Source of the DNA: Baaleninema simplex PCC 7105
GTDB lineage: Bacteria; Cyanobacteriota; Cyanobacteriia; Cyanobacteriales; Geitlerinemataceae
DNA length: 64,000 nt
Assembly (NCBI RefSeq): GCF_000332355.1
Contig: NZ_KB235958.1
Location: 1,701,739 to 1,765,738, forward strand
Direction of reading: 5' to 3'
Shown here: positions 37,826 through 47,690 of the stretch, piece by piece
How positions within the stretch are numbered: position 1 is the first letter of the stretch
Layout: every line of letters begins with the position of its first letter
Translations under genes and position numbers: made by a program
Notes under the pieces: generated by a model
Database searches by the model: none
What the model saw: the letters and a program-made list of their open reading frames with translations, nothing else
Told to the model about the DNA's origin: nothing

Positions 37826-40800
37826 CTAAATTGCCATAAAGCTTCCCGAGTCGATCGCGTCGAGACTGACCCCCTCGAGGGTAGCCAACAACTCGTCAGC
37901 CAAAGAGATCGTCACGTCATTACCCTGCTGAACGATCGCCAACTGCTCGAAAGTTATACCATCGAACAATCCCAAGCGATCGCCACCACTAAAGTCGGCA
38001 ATGGTATCGCTGTCGTAACCGACGCGCAAGACGAAAACATCGTCACCTTCTCCTCCCATGAGGATATCGTTTCCGAGATCGCCCCAGAGCAGATCGCCAC
38101 CGGAACCGCCAATTAAGGTATCGTTATCTCGACCGCCCCAGAGGACATCGTTTCCGTCGTTTCCTTGCAGGAGGTCGTCCCCTTGGTTCCCTGCCAGCAA
38201 ATCGTTTCCGGCATTTCCCTCAATGAAATCGTTGCCGAGATCTCCACGAACGATATCGTTTCCGTCACCGCCGCGAACGCTGTCGTCGTCTTTCCCCGCT
38301 ACGAGCAAATCGTCGCCAGCTCCACCCTCGAGGATATCTTTACCTTGATTTCCAGTTAGCGTATCGTTTCCATCGCCGCCATAGAGGTTGTCGTTCCCGG
38401 CTAAACCGACGATGAGATCGTTGCCGTTATAGGCTGAAATGGTTTCTCCATCGTCGCTTCCCGTGAGTACGTCGTCCGTATCGCTTCCGTCGAGAACGCG
38501 ATCGGTGGGGTTGGGAGAGGGGAAGGTGCGATCGCTGACATCTCCAGAAGAACCAGAAGAAGCATCGGAATTGGCATCGTCTGTAACGGGAGACGGAGAT
38601 GGCGAAGGCGATGGCTCGTCAGTTGGTGTTGCGGCTGTCACTGTAATGGCAACAGTGTCGGTGTCTGAGAGAGAACCGTCGCTGGCGGTTATCTCTGCAC
38701 TAGCGTCTCCGGTAAAGTCCGTCGCTGGCGTAAATTCCAGCGTCGATAACGCGGCGTTGAGGTCGCTGAGACTTCCCGAGAACGTCACCACTGCATCGTC
38801 GGTTCCGTCGCCGTCTGAGAAACTGAGTCCCGTGGTTTCGGTGAGAGTTAACGTACCGTTGTTGGCCGTCAGGGTCACGTCTAAGTCGTCGCCATCGGCA
38901 TCGAACACTGAGATCCCAGATAGATTGAGAGCGGTATTGACGGACGTTTCTAAAGAATTGCTCGAAACCGTGTTTTCCGGCGCAACATTAGATGCAGAGG
39001 GAGGAACTGGAACCGCTCCCGTACCTTGAATGGCGAAGTCGTAGGGGTTCTCGTCGCTGTCATCGTTGGCAATGCTGAGCGTGGCAGTGCGAAGTCCTTC
39101 TTCGGAGGGGTCGAAGGTGACTTGGAAGGTCGTACTTTCCGAGGCGGCCAGAGAGGCGGCGGGAAGCAGAGTTACGCTGAAGTCAGAAGCATTAAGGCCG
39201 CCGAGACTGACGAGGGGGGAACCACTGAGGGTTAAGGGGGTGTTCCCGAGATTTTCTACCGTGAAAGTACGCACGACCGTTCCGCCAGAAACGTCGGTGC
39301 TGCCAAAATCGGTAAGATCGGCTGCATCGGGGGTCGTGCTGCCGTCAGTGATGACTGTGCCGTTTCCTGTAATTTCGATTTCGGGTTGTTCAAATTCAAA
39401 GGCTCCGATATCGCGAACGAATCCAGCGGCGACTCCCCGTTGGTCGTGGGAGGTGGCATCGGTTCCCGAGCCATCGATGGCAGGACTCCCCGGTACGAGT
39501 GCGTGAGTGAGCGTCTCGCCGCCGTTATCGGCTAAGGTCGCGTCGAGAACGTCGCTCAGGCTGAGTCCGCTGGTATCGAGGACGAGATCCGATCCCGAGC
39601 CAATGCTACCGGAACCGTTGCCGGTGGTGGTTCCGAGGATGTTGTTGTGGTTACCGTTGATGTTGTTTCCTGCTACGTCGGGGGCTTCACCACCTCGATC
39701 GATATTGCCAGCGATAATGCTGTTGCGGACGGTAAACGGATCGCCGTTACTGAAGATGCCGCCTCCGTCTCCCTGCCCGTTGGCATCGGCATCAGCAATG
39801 TTATTAGTAATAGTCGTATTTTCGATGAGGCCACCATGCCAGCTCCGAATGCCGCCACCGTCGTAATTATCTGAATTGCCCGAGATTGTTGAGTTACTGA
39901 TATTAATGGCTTGACGACTGAAGATACCACCACCATGGTTGTTAGAAATGGTGGAATAGTTAAGGTTGATATATCCATAACTGGAAATGCCACCACCGTC
40001 ATAGCCAGAATTTCCTGAAACAGTCGAATGGGTAAGGGTAACGTAGTCTCCAGCAATACCACCGCCGTTAGAGCTAGAGTTACCCAGAACTGTTGAATGA
40101 GTAAGAATAACATCTCGTCCAACAATTCCACCACCATCGTTGTAGCTAGAATTTCTCGAAATTGTGGAGTTGCTGAGATCGATATCTCCCCCACTAATAC
40201 CACCACCACTGAGAAAGGCAAAATTCTCTAAAATCTCAGAGTTGGTGAGAGTGACATCACCTTGCCACGTGTAAATCCCACCACCATGATTGCGGGCGGA
40301 ATTGTCTGAGATTGTGGAATTTGCAACGGTGATAATCCCACTGTTCAGCGGACTCCCATTGTCCTGTTGCCAAACACCACCGCCGTGGTCGTCACTCGAA
40401 TTACCTGAGATTGTGGAATCGTTTAGGGTGATAGTTCCTCCGCTCGCAATACCTCCACCGTTGCCATAGCTAAAGTTATCCGAAACTGTCGAGTTGTCAT
40501 TGAGGGTGACACTTCCCAAACTCTTAATTCCGCCACCACCCTCACCATCAAATCCACTGGAGTTATTGGAGATAGTAGAGTTAGTCAGGCTCACAGATCC
40601 TTGACTGTAAATGCCACCGACCCACGAGCCAGAATGCCCTGAGACTGTTGAATGGCTGAGGGTGACGTCGCTACTACTCCAAATCCCACCACCGCTTGAG
40701 TTGCTGTAGCTATGTGAGACAACCGAATCAGTTAGGTCAATTTCTCCATAGCTTCCAATCCCGCCGATACGATCGCTGATATTGTTCGAGACTTGGGAGT

Positions 40801-41980
40801 TGTCGCTGAGGCTAACTTTCCAATTGCCCCAAATTCCACCGAATTCCTGGCTGGAATTCCCTGAAATTGTGGAGTTCGTGAGGCGGACCTCTTTCAAGCT
40901 GTAAAGGCCACCTCCCTGTTGGCTGGAATTATCTGAGACGGTAGAGTCAGTGAGGGTGATGTTTTCCTGGCTGTACAGTCCGCCGCCCCGGTAATTGCTC
41001 GAATTGCCCGAAACTGTGGAGTTATTTGTTAGGTCGATCGCTCCCCGACTGTAAATCCCTCCTCCTTTATCTTGATTCAATCTCGGGTCTTGCTTGTCAA
41101 TGGAATTTCCGGAGACTGTGGAGTTATTGAGAGTGACCTTTCCACCACTGTAAATACCACCACCACTAAGCTTGCTAGAATTTCCGGAGACTGTAGAGTT
41201 GTTGGTTAAGCTGATATCTCCAACATGACTGAAAATGCCCCCACCAGCACCGTCGTAGCTTATATTTCCTGAAATCTCCGAATTGCTGAGATTAGTACGT
41301 CCCAAGCTATTATAAATGCCACCACCATTGCCATAGCCAACGTTGTCGGAAACCCTGGAGTCGTTGAGAGTGACATCATCCCACTGACTGTAAATACCGC
41401 TACCGTCGTAGTAGTTGGTATTACTCGAGACTGTGGAGTTGTCAAGCAAAGTGATATTTCCGCGACCGTGAATACCCCCACCTTGACCGTAATAGCTGAC
41501 ATTGTCTGAGACGCTGGAGTTGGTGAGAGTAATATTGTCTTCACTGTAAACTCCACCACCGCTGGAGTCAGCGACATTGTCCGAGACGATCGAGTCGATT
41601 AGGTTAAGCTCTCCAGAGCTGTAAATACCTGCACCCCTCTCAGAACCTATCGTTTTTCCTCCCGTTATCGTCAGACCTTCTATGGTCAAAGGCTTGTAGT
41701 ATGGGCTGTTGATGACGCGCGATTTGCCATCAGCATCGATCGCCAGGTTCGCCGCTCCCGGCCCGACGATCGCCAATCCTTCGGTAATCTCTAGTTCTGT
41801 ACCATTGAGGGTGATGGTTCCCGTCAACCCAGGTTCAAACCGGATTTCGTCAAATCCGTTTCCCCATTCCGAACCATCGATCGATGTATCCGTGTTGGCC
41901 GCTTCGATCGCCTCCCGTAGCGTTACCAATCCATCAGTGGTGGTATTGTCGTCGAGCGAATCCACGAAGATAGTCGCCAT
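37826..41980 (-). CDS. Large beta-helix / cadherin-like / RTX surface or secreted protein
   Basis: 1384 aa. N-terminal LREAIEAAN motif, then a right-handed parallel beta-helix of about 25 turns (residues 80-770) with repeating STVSGNSS-GGGIYS units. Then a choice-of-anchor region (NSIIAGN, GSPAIDGSGTD), an ASPM-SPD2-Hydin-like domain (TPLTLSGSP), a cadherin-like domain (FSDGDGTDDAVVTFSG), and a Pro/Ser linker. The C-terminus has about eleven GG.GND.L nonapeptide calcium-binding repeats and the IADFSGGDRLGL end. No N-terminal signal peptide, as expected for type I secretion. No secretion genes are adjacent. Possible adhesin or S-layer-like role. Confidence 0.88.
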   Translation of the reverse strand: MATIFVDSLDDNTTTDGLVTLREAIEAANTDTSIDGSEWGNGFDEIRFEPGLTGTITLNGTELEITEGLAIVGPGAANLAIDADGKSRVINSPYYKPLTIEGLTITGGKTIGSERGAGIYSSGELNLIDSIVSDNVADSSGGGVYSEDNITLTNSSVSDNVSYYGQGGGIHGRGNITLLDNSTVSSNTNYYDGSGIYSQWDDVTLNDSRVSDNVGYGNGGGIYNSLGRTNLSNSEISGNISYDGAGGGIFSHVGDISLTNNSTVSGNSSKLSGGGIYSGGKVTLNNSTVSGNSIDKQDPRLNQDKGGGIYSRGAIDLTNNSTVSGNSSNYRGGGLYSQENITLTDSTVSDNSSQQGGGLYSLKEVRLTNSTISGNSSQEFGGIWGNWKVSLSDNSQVSNNISDRIGGIGSYGEIDLTDSVVSHSYSNSSGGGIWSSSDVTLSHSTVSGHSGSWVGGIYSQGSVSLTNSTISNNSSGFDGEGGGGIKSLGSVTLNDNSTVSDNFSYGNGGGIASGGTITLNDSTISGNSSDDHGGGVWQQDNGSPLNSGIITVANSTISDNSARNHGGGIYTWQGDVTLTNSEILENFAFLSGGGISGGDIDLSNSTISRNSSYNDGGGIVGRDVILTHSTVLGNSSSNGGGIAGDYVTLTHSTVSGNSGYDGGGISSYGYINLNYSTISNNHGGGIFSRQAINISNSTISGNSDNYDGGGIRSWHGGLIENTTITNNIADADANGQGDGGGIFSNGDPFTVRNSIIAGNIDRGGEAPDVAGNNINGNHNNILGTTTGNGSGSIGSGSDLVLDTSGLSLSDVLDATLADNGGETLTHALVPGSPAIDGSGTDATSHDQRGVAAGFVRDIGAFEFEQPEIEITGNGTVITDGSTTPDAADLTDFGSTDVSGGTVVRTFTVENLGNTPLTLSGSPLVSLGGLNASDFSVTLLPAASLAASESTTFQVTFDPSEEGLRTATLSIANDDSDENPYDFAIQGTGAVPVPPSASNVAPENTVSSNSLETSVNTALNLSGISVFDADGDDLDVTLTANNGTLTLTETTGLSFSDGDGTDDAVVTFSGSLSDLNAALSTLEFTPATDFTGDASAEITASDGSLSDTDTVAITVTAATPTDEPSPSPSPSPVTDDANSDASSGSSGDVSDRTFPSPNPTDRVLDGSDTDDVLTGSDDGETISAYNGNDLIVGLAGNDNLYGGDGNDTLTGNQGKDILEGGAGDDLLVAGKDDDSVRGGDGNDIVRGDLGNDFIEGNAGNDLLAGNQGDDLLQGNDGNDVLWGGRDNDTLIGGSGGDLLWGDLGNDILMGGEGDDVFVLRVGYDSDTIADFSGGDRLGLFDGITFEQLAIVQQGNDVTISLADELLATLEGVSLDAIDSGSFMAI

Positions 41981-42272
41981 GTCCTAAGTCCCTTTGGATA
42001 ATACATATTTCCTGGGATTTCGATTTACTACAACTGGCTTTCAAACAATTCAGAGATTACTCTGCTGGGTCTTTAGTCATTATAAAGATAGTTCGCGCAA
42101 AATTACTCTTGTTTTTATCACAAATCTTTAAGAAAATTTCAAAGAGATCGATGTTTTTCGGAGTATTTTCATTCTATGAAAAACTACATAAAATCTGATA
42201 TTAAAATTTTAAATTCTATGTTAAATTACGCACGACAGTCCAAAATATCACTCTCTCAAACTCATTCCAATT
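41981..42272. other. A+T-rich intergenic promoter region
   Basis: 292 bp between divergent genes. No gene or clear regulatory motif is seen; probably contains both promoters. Confidence 0.5.
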
Positions 42273-42836
42273 ATGAACAAACTCCGCTTGAATCTCGGCT
42301 GTGGCTCGAAGCTGTTGTCTGGCTATATCAACGTTGACAAGTTTGGTACACCGGATCTGCACTTCGATCTCGAAACCTTTCCCTGGCCTTGGATAGACGA
42401 CAGTGTTATCGAAATTCAATTGGTTCACGTCCTCGAACATTTAGGGCAACAAACGGACGTTTATCTCAAAATTATTCAGGAAATGTATCGTGTCTGTGCT
42501 GATGGTGCGACGATTAGAATAGTCGTTCCTCATCACCGTCACGATAACTTCGTTCGCGACCCCACTCACGTCAGAGTTATTACACCGATGGGATTGATGA
42601 TGTTCTCTCGTCGTCTCAATCAAGAATGGCAAGCACAAGGGCGATCGAATACACCACTGGCACTCTATCTCAACGTCGATTTCGAGCTAGTGAAGACGAA
42701 TTTTGTCGCCAGTCAGCTATGGCGCGATCGCTACCCCGATCGCGTTTCAGATTTACACCTACTTTTACGAGAAAGCGCACTTTATAACAATCTCATCGAA
42801 GAAGTGGACATGACTTTAAAAGTTATTAAATCTTAG
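42273..42836 (+). CDS. Class I SAM-dependent methyltransferase
   Basis: 187 aa. LRLNLGCGSKLLSGYINVD is the SAM-binding motif I of the small Methyltransf_11-like group common in polysaccharide clusters; VHVLEHL is the conserved post-core motif, and YRVCADGATIRIVVPH the strand after it. The substrate is unknown. It lies 79 bp before a TIGR03032/TPR/glycosyltransferase gene, so a glycan substrate is plausible. Confidence 0.85.
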   Translation: MNKLRLNLGCGSKLLSGYINVDKFGTPDLHFDLETFPWPWIDDSVIEIQLVHVLEHLGQQTDVYLKIIQEMYRVCADGATIRIVVPHHRHDNFVRDPTHVRVITPMGLMMFSRRLNQEWQAQGRSNTPLALYLNVDFELVKTNFVASQLWRDRYPDRVSDLHLLLRESALYNNLIEEVDMTLKVIKS

Positions 42837-42915
42837 ATTTAAACCCGGTTTTTTTGAGAACGCTGTCCTAAAATAGTGAAATCACTGACAAGTTTCACAA
42901 ACAAGCACGACGAAC

Positions 42916-45294
42916 ATGGTAGCGAATTCATCTCCTAACTCACCTGAAACCGAACCGATGCGAAGCGTTCACACTGCGAATTTTCACGAACTTTTAAGAC
43001 AGTTGGAAATTTCGCTAGTCGTCTCGACGTATCAAGCGGGAAAACTCATCGTTGTCCGAGCCGATGGCGACTCGATCAATACCCATTTTAAAATGTTTAA
43101 TAAGCCAATGGGATTGGCCGCCGATCGCGAAAAAATAGCCATCGGAGCAGCCTTTCAAATCTGGGAGTTGCGGAACGTTCCCGCCGTTACTCAAAAACTC
43201 GATTTTCCCGACAAACACGACGCCTGTTATTTACCGAGAAACATACGTGTGACTGGGGATATCGACATTCACGAAATGGCGTATCTCGACGACGAACTCT
43301 GGTTTGTCAATACGCGATTTTCTTGTTTGTGTACCCTCGATCGCTCTCATAGTTTCGTTCCCCGCTGGAAGCCGCCGTTTATTACTGCTTACGATTTGCG
43401 CGATCGCTGCCATCTTAACGGTTTAGGAATTCGCGAAAACCGTCCGAAATACGTGACGGCGTTAGGAGAGACGGATACACCGAACGGTTGGCGAGAACGT
43501 AAAGCCGACGGCGGTATTTTAATGGACATTGAAAGTAACGAATTTATTGCTCGTCGGTTATCGATGCCCCATTCTCCCCGTTGGTATCGAGGGAAGTTGT
43601 GGGTACTCGAATCGGGGAACGGTAGTTTAGCGACGGTCGATCTAGACACTGGAAAAATTACCACAGTTGCCGAACTTCCTGGCTTTACTCGAGGAATCGA
43701 TTTTTATGAAAATCTCGCATTTATTGGATTGTCTCAAGTCCGAGAAACGGCAGTTTTTAGCGGTATTCCCATCACCGAACGGTTGAAAGAGCGCATTTGT
43801 GGGGTTTGGGTGGTGAATATTGACACCGGACAAACGGTTGCGTTTTTAAGGTTTGAAGACGCCGTTCAAGAAATTTTTGCCATTCAAGTTTTACCCGGAA
43901 TTCTGTTCCCTGAAGTCATCGACTGGGATACAGAGTTAATGGCAGGATCTTATGTTTTACCCGATGAAGCGTTGGCGGAAGTCGTTTCGCTTTCGACTGA
44001 GGAAATAGATCGTGAAATTCATACAACTCAAACAACTGAGAACGCCGATCGCACGCCACACTCTGACGTTCTCGATCGCTTCGAGTTGGGAAATCGCTGT
44101 TACCATCAAGGACAACTCGATCGCGCGATCGCCGAATATCAATGCTGTTTGCAACTCGACCCTAACTTTATCTTAGCTCGCTACAATTTAGGGGTAGCCT
44201 TGGGAGATCTCGAACGTTGGGACGACGCGATCGCACAACTCAAACAGGTTATCGATCGCGAGCCGAAATCCGCACAGGCTTACAATCAACTCGGATTGAG
44301 TTATAGCCGCATCGCCTCTTGGCAAAACGCGATCGACTGTTACGATCGCGCAGTGTCTCTCGAACCCAATTTTGCTCAAGCACATTTTAATTTAGGCATG
44401 ACACTGTTGCAAGTTGGGAATTTTCAACGAGGATTTACTGAATGCGAGTGGCGTTGGAAAACAGGAGAATTCACGCCGTTTGAATGTCCTCACCCCAAAT
44501 GGAACGGCGAGGATATTTCTGACAAAACTTTACTCGTTCATACCGAACAAGGTGCAGGCGATGCGATTCAATTTATTCGCTTTCTTCCCCAAGTCAAACA
44601 GAAATGTCAGCGATTGCTGCTGTGTTGTCCGCAACATTTAGAAAAACTTTTTTCGCAACTTCTTGAAGTTGACGAAATTTTATTACCCGGAACGATTCCT
44701 CTCTCGGCTTTTGATACCTATATTCCCTTGATGAGCTTACCTTACGCGCTCGGTACGACAATTGAAACAATTCCCGATCGCGTTCCCTACCTCCATTCCA
44801 ACTCATCTCATTTTTCACTTCCCAATCGAACATCAAACCGTCCTAAAATTGGGTTTGTTTGGGGAGGAAGTCCGACGCATAAAAACGATCGCAACCGTTC
44901 TTGTCCTTTGGAATACTTTATTCCGATTTTAGAACGATCTAACGTTGAGTTTTATAGCTTGCAGAAAGGCGATCGCACCCAGGATTTATCCCAGTTACCG
45001 AATTCAGTTTCCGTAGAAGATTTGAGTTCTCAACTGCACGATTTTACCGATACTGCCGCCGCGATCGCACAGTTAGATTTAGTAATTTCTGTCGATACCT
45101 CTGTGGCTCATCTGGCTGGAGCGATGGGAAAGCCAGTGTGGACGTTACTATGCTACCGTTGCGATTGGCGATGGATGTGCGATCGTGAAGATACGCCGTG
45201 GTATCCGACGATGCGTTTGTTCCGTCAGTCTCGATCGGGTGATTGGAAAAGTCTGTGCGATCGCGTCTGCTTGGCGTTAGAACAAGAGTTCTAG
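42916..45294 (+). CDS. TIGR03032 - TPR - glycosyltransferase-like fusion protein
   Basis: 792 aa. Residues about 15-355 match the TIGR03032 family closely (LEISLVVSTYQAGKLIV, HDACYLPRNIRVTGD, IHEMAYLDDELWFVNTRFSC, RCHLNGLG, MPHSPRWYRGKLWVLESG, LPGFTRGIDF). Three or more TPRs follow (390-500: LGNRCYHQGQLDRAIAEY, YNLGVALGDLERWDDAI, YNQLGLSYSRIASWQNAI). The end (520-792) is a GT-B glycosyltransferase-9/41-like domain with HTEQGAGDAIQFIRFLP and ISVDTSVAHLAGAMGKP. Probable prolyl-hydroxylase-like or peptide/glycan-modifying role, unproven. A decayed second copy of its C-terminus lies at 47480. Confidence 0.85.
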   Translation: MVANSSPNSPETEPMRSVHTANFHELLRQLEISLVVSTYQAGKLIVVRADGDSINTHFKMFNKPMGLAADREKIAIGAAFQIWELRNVPAVTQKLDFPDKHDACYLPRNIRVTGDIDIHEMAYLDDELWFVNTRFSCLCTLDRSHSFVPRWKPPFITAYDLRDRCHLNGLGIRENRPKYVTALGETDTPNGWRERKADGGILMDIESNEFIARRLSMPHSPRWYRGKLWVLESGNGSLATVDLDTGKITTVAELPGFTRGIDFYENLAFIGLSQVRETAVFSGIPITERLKERICGVWVVNIDTGQTVAFLRFEDAVQEIFAIQVLPGILFPEVIDWDTELMAGSYVLPDEALAEVVSLSTEEIDREIHTTQTTENADRTPHSDVLDRFELGNRCYHQGQLDRAIAEYQCCLQLDPNFILARYNLGVALGDLERWDDAIAQLKQVIDREPKSAQAYNQLGLSYSRIASWQNAIDCYDRAVSLEPNFAQAHFNLGMTLLQVGNFQRGFTECEWRWKTGEFTPFECPHPKWNGEDISDKTLLVHTEQGAGDAIQFIRFLPQVKQKCQRLLLCCPQHLEKLFSQLLEVDEILLPGTIPLSAFDTYIPLMSLPYALGTTIETIPDRVPYLHSNSSHFSLPNRTSNRPKIGFVWGGSPTHKNDRNRSCPLEYFIPILERSNVEFYSLQKGDRTQDLSQLPNSVSVEDLSSQLHDFTDTAAAIAQLDLVISVDTSVAHLAGAMGKPVWTLLCYRCDWRWMCDREDTPWYPTMRLFRQSRSGDWKSLCDRVCLALEQEF

Positions 45295-45382
45295 GAAATT
45301 TTTAGAACTGAATTTTACGGAATTTCTGGGTAATTTTTAGAGTGCGATCGAAGCGAATTACCCTCGAGAGACTGTACGACAA

Positions 45383-46897
45383 TTACAAAAATTGCTTGGG
45401 ATTCCAAGGCGTATTAGAGCGATATCCAACGATTACCGTATCGATCGATTCAGATTCTCTCTTTTTGAAACTCCGAGAGCGTTTTTTTTCGTTGCTATGA
45501 TAATCAATATATCCTTTCTGATACCAATTGGAAATACCCGTCGGTAGATCCGATCTCAACGCTCCTCTAAAATTTATCGGGAAGATTCGATCGATCCACT
45601 GTTTCGCCAAGCTTTGACTGAGAGGTTCCTCAATATTTTTATTATAGATGATTGCCGCATAGGGCGATTCTGGCTCTTCTCGCTTAGGAAAAAGTAAAAA
45701 CAAATCTATTTCTGGTAAATCGCCAATTAGCTCGACATAGCCTTGCTTTGCACCTTCAGGATGTAGATAATGATAGTAATAGGCTAAATGCCAAGATGCC
45801 AATCGTACCACTTCAGACTCGTTAGCATATCCTAACTCAACTAATAACGGTTGAAGTTCGGGAATTTTGTAATTGCGATCGGTTGCAGCAAACAAAGCTA
45901 ACTCGAGACGTCCCATATTAATGAGGCGACGAATCGCATTGGCATTATCACTAAACCGTTCGTGAGCGTCAAAGGCTAAGTTACAAGGAAAATAGGGGAG
46001 ATAAGGTTCAGGTTCGGGAGAATTTTCGAGGATATCTAACAACCATTCATTCGGATCTAAACGATTGCTGATATAGTCTTCAAAATTCCTATCTATCCAG
46101 GAAATGATGCTCCAGAACGCACCAGCAATTCCCGGACGCTCGATTTCTTTTCGGCGCATCGTATCCATCATTTCTTCAAAGGGAGGAAGTCCTGAAAAGA
46201 AGTCTGAATTGTATTTATTTTTCTCTCGATCGCTAAAATACCGATAGCCATTTTCTAATTTCAAGAAGTTGCTATAAAATTTAGCGATTTGATGAGCCGC
46301 ACAAGCGCGAATATTAAGATGGTCTCGATCGAGTAGTTCTAATAACGTCTCTCCAACTGTTGACCACGGCAAATCGTAAATATCAAAAAATATTTTTGCA
46401 GCGAAGATATCTTCTTGAGTGAGTGTTTCACAGAGTTCGGTTTGAGTTAATCGATCGAGCCAGTCTAAAATTAAATGATGATACGGTTCGTCTTTGGCAA
46501 GAAACCTAAGTCTAGAACAAAAGTCTGTAAAAACATTAGGAAAACGTCGAGCTTGAGCTTCAATGACGTCAAAAATTGGTTGCAAACGCACTTGAGTCGC
46601 TCGAGGTTTGTACTCGTCACACTCTGAGATTTGGGAACGTTCCATTTCTAAGGCTTGAACGAGACGATCGATCGCACGCTTCCAAATTTGATAATTTTCA
46701 GAATTGAGTAAATCGATGAGTGTTGAAAAAATCGTATCCCACTCATCGACGCGATAGGGAAAATCTAGGGGAATCTCTAAAAAATCGAGCGGTTCTTTAG
46801 TCCAATAGGGAGAAAAGGCTTCGGGAGTTAAAAGCCGATCTCGATAGATGTCCAAATTTTCGTCTTTTTGGGGTAAATAATTTTCGTCTCGATTCAC
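45383..46897 (-). CDS. Conserved hypothetical protein, helical-repeat type
   Basis: 504 aa, start ATG 46897. I do not recognise the family. Predicted almost entirely alpha-helical and acidic, with HEAT-like segments (NYQIWKRAIDRLVQALE; HLNIRACAAHQIAKFYSNFL) and a C-terminal signature KQWIDRIFP then FRGALRSDLP, YQKGYIDYHS and VIVGYRSNTPWNPKQFL. No signal, membrane or catalytic motif. The C-terminal signature recurs in a truncated relative at 47241-47480. Convergent with the glycosyltransferase fusion; the pair may be inherited together. Confidence 0.6.
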   Translation of the reverse strand: MNRDENYLPQKDENLDIYRDRLLTPEAFSPYWTKEPLDFLEIPLDFPYRVDEWDTIFSTLIDLLNSENYQIWKRAIDRLVQALEMERSQISECDEYKPRATQVRLQPIFDVIEAQARRFPNVFTDFCSRLRFLAKDEPYHHLILDWLDRLTQTELCETLTQEDIFAAKIFFDIYDLPWSTVGETLLELLDRDHLNIRACAAHQIAKFYSNFLKLENGYRYFSDREKNKYNSDFFSGLPPFEEMMDTMRRKEIERPGIAGAFWSIISWIDRNFEDYISNRLDPNEWLLDILENSPEPEPYLPYFPCNLAFDAHERFSDNANAIRRLINMGRLELALFAATDRNYKIPELQPLLVELGYANESEVVRLASWHLAYYYHYLHPEGAKQGYVELIGDLPEIDLFLLFPKREEPESPYAAIIYNKNIEEPLSQSLAKQWIDRIFPINFRGALRSDLPTGISNWYQKGYIDYHSNEKKRSRSFKKRESESIDTVIVGYRSNTPWNPKQFL

Positions 46898-47240
46898 GAT
46901 ATTTCAATCTTTTTAGATTGTGGTTTATCAGTTTTTCAAGCGTAACTAACTTAGCGAGATCGGACGACCTCAGTATTTCACAATCGATTCAGAAATTCGG
47001 AAGCTCGATCGAGTCTCATCACGCTCCTTGAAAATAGGTGCGTTTTACCTTTGTTAATTTACCAGAAACCGGGTATTTTCAAGGAATTGGAAGTCTGAAA
47101 CTCACCGCTCTAAAATCCACCCGATTTCTCAACGGGCAATTTTTTTCAGATTTGAGATGCACCCTTAAATATTGTATGAGTTCCCAAACCTATCCAGTCT
47201 TATTATAACTATTTAACATCCCCAATGACTGAAGAAAATC
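46898..47240. other. 343-bp intergenic region
   Basis: No gene or clear signal is seen. AAATTTTT- and CCAGAAACCGGG-type short motifs occur but do not form a convincing structure. Probably the promoter of the 504-aa gene. Confidence 0.5.
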
Positions 47241-47480
47241 TTACAACAACCCTAAAAATCGCCTGAGATTCCAAGGTGTATCAGAACGATATCCAATGAT
47301 GACATTATCGACAAATTTCGGTTTGTTTTCTTCTTTTTCCCAAGGATAGATGGTTTCGGTAGTATGGTAATCAATATATCCCTTCTCATACCAATGAGAA
47401 TCATAGATGGGGACATCTTTTCGTCTCGATCCCCGAAAATCTTCTGGAAAAATGCGATCGACCCACATTTTAATAATGTG
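47241..47480 (-). pseudogene. C-terminal remnant of a second copy of the 504-aa protein
   Basis: About 78 codons matching the C-terminus of the 45383 gene: MWVDRIFPEDFRGSRRKDVP, HWYEKGYIDYH, NVIIGYRSDTPWN. The first few codons in the open frame are encoded by the fused glycosyltransferase remnant. Homology to the intact copy ends near 47465. Confidence 0.85.
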
Positions 47481-47690
47481 GCTCATCTGGCTGGAGCGAT
47501 GGGAAAGCCAGTGTGGATGTTGCTATGTCACCGTTGCGATTGGCGATGGATGTGCGATCGCGAAGATACACCCTGGTATCCGACGATGCGTCTGTTCCGT
47601 CAGTCTCGATCGGGAGATTGGAAAAGTCTGTGCGATCGCGTCTCGTTGGCGTTACAACAAAGATTTAAAACAAGATTTAAAACCCCCTAA
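47480..47690 (+). pseudogene. C-terminal remnant of a second copy of the TIGR03032/TPR/glycosyltransferase gene
   Basis: About 66 codons, VAHLAGAMGKPVW, DWRWMCDREDTPWYPTMRL, FRQSRSGDWKSLCDR, nearly identical in DNA to 45100-45290, with a short extra RFKTRFKTP end. It starts mid-domain and is joined directly to the remnant on its left. Confidence 0.88.
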
